Position numbers and translations under genes: made by a program. The notes beneath the pieces were generated by a model. The model worked only from the letters and a program-made list of their open reading frames with translations, ran no database searches and was not told the DNA's origin. From assembly GCA_030833305.1 (NCBI GenBank), contig JAURHL010000060.1, forward strand, positions 1-10,595: a stretch of 10,595 nt of DNA, written 5' to 3'. Positions 7,083-10,595 of this stretch are shown here, piece after piece; within the stretch, counting starts at the first letter, position 1, and each line of letters starts with the position of its first letter. Source of the DNA: Acidimicrobiales bacterium. Lineage in GTDB: Bacteria > Actinomycetota > Acidimicrobiia > Acidimicrobiales > Ilumatobacteraceae.

Positions 7083-7134
7083 GATCGGGTCACCAAAGTG
7101 TCGGTTTTCGGCTACTTCGGTTACCCAGATCGGG
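7083..7134. repeat. Imperfect-palindromic direct repeat, copy 2
   Basis: The second copy of the element at 5249-5301, in the same orientation and 1833 bases away measured at the identical 42-base core (7093-7134). It differs at its left end: GATCGGGTCA here against GATCTGGGTCG in copy 1, one deleted T and one G-to-A change. The left arm of the palindrome is therefore slightly degraded while the right arm (ACCCAGATC) is intact. It lies between two divergent starts (7022 minus, 7148 plus), so a terminator role does not suit this copy. It ends one base before the putative -10 region of the aldehyde dehydrogenase gene. Confidence 0.9.
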
Positions 7135-7135
7135 A

Positions 7136-7141
7136 TAGAAC
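7136..7141 (+). promoter_or_regulatory. Possible -10 box of the aldehyde dehydrogenase gene
   Basis: TAGAAC ends six bases before ATG 7148, the same spacing as the TANNNT boxes of other genes here. The final base is C rather than T, so the match is weaker. It directly abuts repeat copy 2, which would then supply the upstream promoter region. Confidence 0.25.
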
Positions 7142-7147
7142 GTGGGG

Positions 7148-8509
7148 ATGACCAACGTCGCCGACACCCTTCGCTCCGTCTACAACTCCGGCCACACCCG
7201 TCCGCTGGCCTGGCGCAAGCACCAACTCGAGCAGATGATCCGCATGCTCGAGGAGAACGAGACCGACTTCCTGGCCGCGCTCAAGACCGATCTCGGCAAG
7301 CCCGGCGTCGAGGGTTTCATCACCGACATCGCCTTCGTCACCGGCGAGATCAAGCTGATGCTGAAGAACCTGAAGAAGTGGAACAAGCCCCAGCGGGTGC
7401 CCACGCCCATCGTCACGATGCCCGCCAAGTCGGTGTTGATGCCCGAACCCTTGGGCGTGGTGCTGGTCATCGCGCCGTGGAACTACCCCGTGCAGTTGTT
7501 GCTGGTGCCGGCCGCCGGAGCCATCGCCGCCGGCAACGCCGTGGTGATGAAGCCGAGCGAGGTGTCGGCCGCCACGTCGGCGGTGTTGGCGCGCTTGGTC
7601 CCCCGATACATGGACACCACGGCCGTCACGTTGGTGGAGGGCGGCGTTCCCGAGACGACGGCCTTGCTCGCCGAGCACTACGACCACATCTTCTACACGG
7701 GCAACGGAACGGTGGGACGCATCGTCATGACCGCCGCCGCCAAGAACCTCACCCCGGTCACCCTGGAACTGGGTGGCAAGAGCCCGGTGATCATCGACTC
7801 CAGTGCGAATCTGAAGGTGTCGGCACGACGTATCGCGTGGGGCAAGTGGTTGAACGCCGGTCAGACCTGTGTCGCCCCCGACTACGTGCTGATCGAGGAG
7901 AGGTTGCGCCAGCCGTTCATCGACGAGTTGGGCAAGGCCGTCGACGAGTTCTACGGGTCGAACCCGCACACCAGCGACAGCTACGGACGCATCGTGTCCC
8001 CGCGACACTTCGACCGCCTGCAGCGCCTCATGTCGGGCGGCACCGTCGCTCTGGGCGGCGACACCAAGGAGGACGAGCGTTACATCTCCCCCACCGTGCT
8101 GGTGGACGTGGACATGGACTCACCGCTCATGACCGAGGAGATCTTCGGACCACTGTTGCCGGTGGTGCCCGTGGGGTCGATCGACGACGCGATCTCGTTC
8201 ATCACCGCGCGCCCGCATCCGCTGGCGTTGTACGTGTTCGCCGAGAACAAGAGCGTGATCGACACCGTTCTGTCGCGCACCACCGCCGGTGGCGTCACCG
8301 TGAACGGCACCCTGATGCACCTCACCAGTCCGCACCTTCCGTTCGGAGGTGTGGGCGAGAGCGGCATGGGCGGCTACCACGGCAAGTCCGGCGTGCGCTT
8401 GTTCCAGCACCTGAAGCCGGTTCTGAAGCGCGGCACCAAGATCGATCCGTCGCTGGCGTACCCGCCCTACACCGAGAAGAAGGCCAAGATTTTCCGCAAG
8501 GTGCTGTGA
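7148..8509 (+). CDS. Aldehyde dehydrogenase, class 3 (fatty aldehyde) type
   Basis: A 453-residue NAD(P)-dependent aldehyde dehydrogenase oxidising aldehydes to acids. The full set of family motifs is present: APWNYP with Asn112, KPSE in the cofactor site, FYTGN, ELGGKSP with the general base Glu207, and GQTCVAPDY with the nucleophile Cys241. The APDY variant and the short length (about 450 rather than 490-500) mark the ALDH3 group, which favours medium- and long-chain aldehydes. EEIFGP and the C-terminal LPFGGVGESGMGGYHG are also typical. ATG 7148 fits the family N-terminus; a GTG at 7142 in frame adds two residues. If the LPATG gene and one repeat are an insertion, this gene was the immediate downstream partner of the alkyl sulfatase. 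It would then oxidise the fatty aldehyde formed from the released alcohol; no alcohol dehydrogenase is seen here. It converges on the desaturase gene with one base between stops. Confidence 0.93.
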   Translation: MTNVADTLRSVYNSGHTRPLAWRKHQLEQMIRMLEENETDFLAALKTDLGKPGVEGFITDIAFVTGEIKLMLKNLKKWNKPQRVPTPIVTMPAKSVLMPEPLGVVLVIAPWNYPVQLLLVPAAGAIAAGNAVVMKPSEVSAATSAVLARLVPRYMDTTAVTLVEGGVPETTALLAEHYDHIFYTGNGTVGRIVMTAAAKNLTPVTLELGGKSPVIIDSSANLKVSARRIAWGKWLNAGQTCVAPDYVLIEERLRQPFIDELGKAVDEFYGSNPHTSDSYGRIVSPRHFDRLQRLMSGGTVALGGDTKEDERYISPTVLVDVDMDSPLMTEEIFGPLLPVVPVGSIDDAISFITARPHPLALYVFAENKSVIDTVLSRTTAGGVTVNGTLMHLTSPHLPFGGVGESGMGGYHGKSGVRLFQHLKPVLKRGTKIDPSLAYPPYTEKKAKIFRKVL

Positions 8510-8510
8510 G

Positions 8511-9425
8511 TCAGAGCGCGGCGGCGATGGTCGCCTGACGTTCGGCCAGTCGCTCGGCCTGACGGCGGGCCACCTTGGCCACGCGGTCGATGTACTTGAA
8601 CAGACTGGTTCGCGCCTCTTCGGCGGTGGCGCTGAGGCCCTCCACCTTGTCGATGGCCCACTGCCGGAACACCAACGGCGTGATGATGCGCTCGTGGTGG
8701 ATCGCGAAGTCGTAGATGCCGGCGCCGGCGATGGCTTTGGCGTGCTCGATGAAACCGGGGATGCCGATGCCGGGCATGGCGAATCCGGTCACCTGACGCT
8801 TCAACGCTTCGATGGCGCCACTGGGATCGAGTTCGATGAACTTGGACACCAGATCACGGTAGAAGAGATGGTGACGGTTCTCGTCCGAAGACAACTTCAT
8901 CATGACGTTGTACCCAGCGGGGTCGTTCAGTTGGGTGCCGGTGTTGCGGTGCGAGATGCGCGTGGCCAGTTCCTGGATGGCCACGTAACACATACCGTCA
9001 GCCGCCGACAGCGGCTCGGGGACGATGGCGCTGCTGACCTGGGCCATGCGACCGTCCTCGAGAACTTTCGGATCGACCAAACCGCTGACGGTGATGTAGT
9101 CGCGCATCACGATGGCGTGGCGACCCTCCTCGGCGGTCCAGCGTTGAGCCCATGCACCCCACGCCGAGTCACCGCCGAACATGCGCGAGATCGTGCGCGT
9201 GTACCACGGCAGGTTGTCCTCGGTGAGCAGGTTCACCAACAACGCCGAGCGGGCGCCCGTCGACAACGGAGCCTCGCCGTGCGTGAAACCGCCGTCCTTC
9301 AACTGCGCGGCGCGCTCCCACGGCACGTGCTCGTGGGGGTACCAGTCCTCGGCGGTTTCGAGATGGCGATCGAGCAGACGCCCGGCCTCCGGTTCCAATT
9401 CACGGAGGATGTCGACGTCGTCCAT
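8511..9425 (-). CDS. Acyl-ACP desaturase-like di-iron protein
   Basis: A 304-residue soluble ferritin-like di-iron protein of the stearoyl-ACP desaturase (FA_desaturase_2, mycobacterial DesA1/DesA2) family, expected to insert a double bond in an acyl chain carried on ACP. Candidate iron ligands form the expected set: Glu69 (TEDNLP), Glu100 and His103 (EEGRH), Glu152 (QELATRISH), and Glu182 with His185 (DENRHH). There is no signal peptide. The length is a little below plant desaturases but usual for the actinobacterial branch. Actinobacterial members vary in activity, and some act on mycolate precursors or have unproven activity, so the exact substrate is open. It is divergent from the DoxX-like gene (68 bases between starts) and convergent with the aldehyde dehydrogenase. 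Together they suggest a lipid-metabolism neighbourhood, though not one operon. Confidence 0.88.
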   Translation of the reverse strand: MDDVDILRELEPEAGRLLDRHLETAEDWYPHEHVPWERAAQLKDGGFTHGEAPLSTGARSALLVNLLTEDNLPWYTRTISRMFGGDSAWGAWAQRWTAEEGRHAIVMRDYITVSGLVDPKVLEDGRMAQVSSAIVPEPLSAADGMCYVAIQELATRISHRNTGTQLNDPAGYNVMMKLSSDENRHHLFYRDLVSKFIELDPSGAIEALKRQVTGFAMPGIGIPGFIEHAKAIAGAGIYDFAIHHERIITPLVFRQWAIDKVEGLSATAEEARTSLFKYIDRVAKVARRQAERLAERQATIAAAL

Positions 9426-9431
9426 CGGTTC

Positions 9432-9437
9432 AACCTA
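9432..9437 (-). promoter_or_regulatory. Putative -10 box of the desaturase gene (leaderless)
   Basis: TAGGTT on the minus strand ends six bases (GAACCG) before the ATG at 9425, placing the likely transcript start at the start codon. No Shine-Dalgarno sequence is seen. This matches the arrangement of the divergent DoxX-like gene and of the sulfatase. Confidence 0.4.
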
Positions 9438-9481
9438 GCCCCCATCGTCTCGGTGTGGGGCTCGCACCGCCCATCAGACGT

Positions 9482-9487
9482 TAGATT
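9482..9487 (+). promoter_or_regulatory. Putative -10 box of the DoxX-like gene (leaderless)
   Basis: TAGATT ends six bases (TCTCTC) before the GTG at 9494. The pyrimidine-rich gap excludes a Shine-Dalgarno site, so leaderless translation from GTG is the simplest reading and supports that start. Confidence 0.4.
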
Positions 9488-9493
9488 TCTCTC

Positions 9494-9838
9494 GTGGAAG
9501 TCGTGAACGTCCTCCTGTCGATCCTGTTGGCTCTGGTGTGCGTCGCCTCGGCCGTGGCCGACTTCAAGCTGTTGCCCCGAATCGTCGAGAGCATGCAGCG
9601 CTTGCGCATGCCCACCCGCGTGATCCCGGCCCTGGGCATCGCCAAGGTCGCCGGCGCACTCGGTTTGCTCATCGGATTCTCCAACGACGCTCTGGGTTCG
9701 TACGCGGCACTGTGCCTGAGCGTCTACTTTTTTCTGGCGACCGCGTTGCACCTGCGCGCCCGCGACACCGCGGCGAACACCGCGCCCGCGACCGTGCTGA
9801 TGGTGGTGGCGGTGCTGACCTTCGTCAGCGGCCTCTGA
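9494..9838 (+). CDS. DoxX-like small membrane protein
   Basis: A 114-residue integral membrane protein with four predicted helices (about 4-22, 43-62, 68-86, 96-113), the topology of the DoxX-like/DUF4260-type small membrane families. The segment KLLPRIVESMQRLRMP between helices 1 and 2 followed by GIAKVAGALGLLIGF is typical of DoxX-like proteins, which keep a K-x-x-G/A-hydrophobic second helix. The molecular role of such proteins is poorly known; redox or quinone-related functions have been proposed for some relatives. The GTG start is supported by the TAGATT box six bases upstream. It is transcribed divergently from the desaturase and ends 12 bases before the stop of the next, convergent gene. 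Confidence 0.75.
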   Translation: MEVVNVLLSILLALVCVASAVADFKLLPRIVESMQRLRMPTRVIPALGIAKVAGALGLLIGFSNDALGSYAALCLSVYFFLATALHLRARDTAANTAPATVLMVVAVLTFVSGL

Positions 9839-9850
9839 TTCGTCCCCCGT

Positions 9851-10279
9851 TCAGGGGATGGGGGTCGTGCCCCCGCTCATGATGTACTCGATCCACCAAC
9901 GAGGGGCCTTGTCGAGCAGGTTGTTCAAGTGCGAGTAGTCGTGCCACTCGTGAATCAGTCCGTCACGAATGCGCATCACCGACGTGAACGGATGCGCGAT
10001 CATCTCGCCGGTGTGGAAGTGCCATTCCTCGACGTGGATGGTCACCACGGTGTCGCCCTCGGCCAACACCCGGTCGGGACGATGGACCATCTTCGCGGTG
10101 GGACCGAGACCCAGTCGTAGACGATCGGCGATGTCCCGCGGCCCGACGGCCGGCGGAACCGCCCCCACGTCCATGTATTCGGCATCGGGCGCGAACTGAG
10201 AGGCGACGCCGTCCCAATCCTTGGCGTACATGAACTCCCAATGACGTTCGGCGATGGCGCGGTTCTCCAGGGTCCCCAT
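9851..10279 (-). CDS. SnoaL/NTF2-like protein, limonene-epoxide-hydrolase fold
   Basis: A 142-residue cytosolic cone-fold protein of the NTF2-like superfamily, closest in pattern to SnoaL-like or limonene-1,2-epoxide-hydrolase-like proteins. It starts with an ENRAIAERHWEFMYAKDWDG helix pair, continues with FAPDAEYMDVG and a VGPRDIADRL helix, then the long curved strands GDTVVTIHVEEWHF and FTSVMRIRDGLIHEWHDYSHL. The last motif matches the W-R-D-Y element of epoxide hydrolases and offers Asp114. The Arg-x-Asp of the limonene enzyme appears as His82-x-Glu84, so epoxide hydrolysis is doubtful. The start is the ATG at 10279; reading farther upstream would run into the neighbouring gene. A TAGGGT box ends seven bases before it. 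The substrate is unknown. Confidence 0.75.
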   Translation of the reverse strand: MGTLENRAIAERHWEFMYAKDWDGVASQFAPDAEYMDVGAVPPAVGPRDIADRLRLGLGPTAKMVHRPDRVLAEGDTVVTIHVEEWHFHTGEMIAHPFTSVMRIRDGLIHEWHDYSHLNNLLDKAPRWWIEYIMSGGTTPIP

Positions 10280-10286
10280 GCGGGAG

Positions 10287-10292
10287 ACCCTA
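10287..10292 (-). promoter_or_regulatory. Putative -10 box of the SnoaL-like gene
   Basis: TAGGGT on the minus strand ends seven bases (CTCCCGC) before the ATG at 10279. This is the same near-leaderless layout as the desaturase, DoxX-like and sulfatase genes. It supports a separate transcript from the LPATG gene that ends 31 bases upstream on the same strand. Confidence 0.35.
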
Positions 10293-10310
10293 GAGCACGC
10301 GGTGCCTCGA

Positions 10311-10595
10311 TCAGTCGACGATGAGACGACGGCGACGGATGACGGCCACGAACGCGCCACCCACCAGCAACCACAGGGCCACGCTGATCGGACCCCGCGA
10401 CGAGTCGACGCCCGTGGCCGGCAGAGCACCCGCGGTGACCTTCAGACCCAACGACGCCTGCACCGTGGGGCTGGCCACCACCAAGGTGTGATTACCCAGT
10501 CCGATGCCCGACGGCAGTGCCGTCTGCGTCTTGATGGATCCGTTCGCATCCACCGTGTACGAACCCAACAGAGTCGGGGTCGACATGATGACGAA
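10311..10595 (-). CDS. C-terminal end of an LPATG-anchored surface protein (partial)
   Basis: The reading frame stays open to the window edge (codons before the internal Met read F-V-I), so this is the tail of a longer protein whose start lies outside. The visible 94 residues hold the last strands of a bacterial Ig-like/adhesin repeat (STPTLLGSYTVDANGS, then LPSGIGLGNHTLVV). A short linker leads to LPATG, a membrane segment (about VALWLLVGGAFVAVI) and an RRRR-type tail: a complete sortase sorting signal. The Ig-like unit with A-D-G-x and G-x-H-T-L resembles repeats common in large actinobacterial cell-surface proteins. The signal resembles that of the LPATG protein at 5304-7022 (LPATG plus Ser-rich spacer plus helix plus Arg tail), so the same sortase could anchor both. 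The Met at 10586 is internal, not a start. Confidence 0.75.
   Translation of the reverse strand, partial: FVIMSTPTLLGSYTVDANGSIKTQTALPSGIGLGNHTLVVASPTVQASLGLKVTAGALPATGVDSSRGPISVALWLLVGGAFVAVIRRRRLIVD

Noticed and set aside
5249..7134. Canonical integron attC sites flanking the LPATG gene
   Set aside because: The elements are imperfect palindromes around a single gene, but the required RYYYAAC and GTTRRRY core sites are absent (GTTACCC and GGGTAAC do not fit). No integrase or promoterless cassette series is seen. A looser cassette idea is kept as a finding.
5249..7134. CRISPR array or insertion sequence
   Set aside because: There are only two repeat copies with a 1.8-kb coding interval, and the gene between them is an exported LPATG protein, not a transposase. 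No target-site duplication was identified.

Overview
The window looks like a chromosomal segment of a free-living, high-GC actinobacterium. Supporting points are the GC-rich coding sequence, mycobacterial-type fatty-acid genes (a soluble acyl-ACP desaturase), LPATG-type cell-wall sorting signals, and several apparently leaderless start codons sitting 6-7 bases after a TANNNT box. A member of the Acidimicrobiia or a related environmental lineage would fit, but that is inference. No rRNA, tRNA, CRISPR array, transposase or integrase gene is visible, and no gene-free stretch exceeds about 130 bases.

Left part (1-2487, + strand): a compact three-gene surface module. It starts with a SipW-type (ER/archaeal-like, Ser/His) signal peptidase. 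A four-base overlap leads into a TasA/camelysin-like secreted protein. A third secreted protein follows, with a fibronectin-III-like domain and a beta-rich C-terminal domain. Both secreted proteins carry the A-x-F-S plus F-x-(A/G) pattern of SipW substrates, so the peptidase probably matures its two neighbours.

Middle part (2484-8509): a minus-strand sugar-phosphate isomerase/epimerase-like TIM barrel is divergent from a complete SdsA1-type metallo-beta-lactamase alkyl sulfatase. Next comes a minus-strand gene for a 572-residue LPATG-anchored surface protein with about eight propeller-like repeats. After it lies a class 3 (fatty) aldehyde dehydrogenase on the + strand. The surface-protein gene is bracketed by two direct copies of a roughly 52-bp imperfect-palindromic element with a 42-base identical core. 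Removing one copy plus the gene would leave the sulfatase and the aldehyde dehydrogenase as co-directional neighbours 76 bases apart. That arrangement makes sense for alkyl sulfate to alcohol to aldehyde to fatty acid. This possible gene cassette is the most interesting structure in the window.

Right part (8511-10595): an acyl-ACP desaturase-like di-iron protein (-), a small DoxX-like four-helix membrane protein (+), a SnoaL/limonene-epoxide-hydrolase-fold protein (-), and the C-terminal end of a second LPATG-anchored protein (-) that runs off the window. Genes are tightly packed. Three of the four convergent pairs are separated by -4, +1 and +12 bases, so there is no room for conventional terminators between them.
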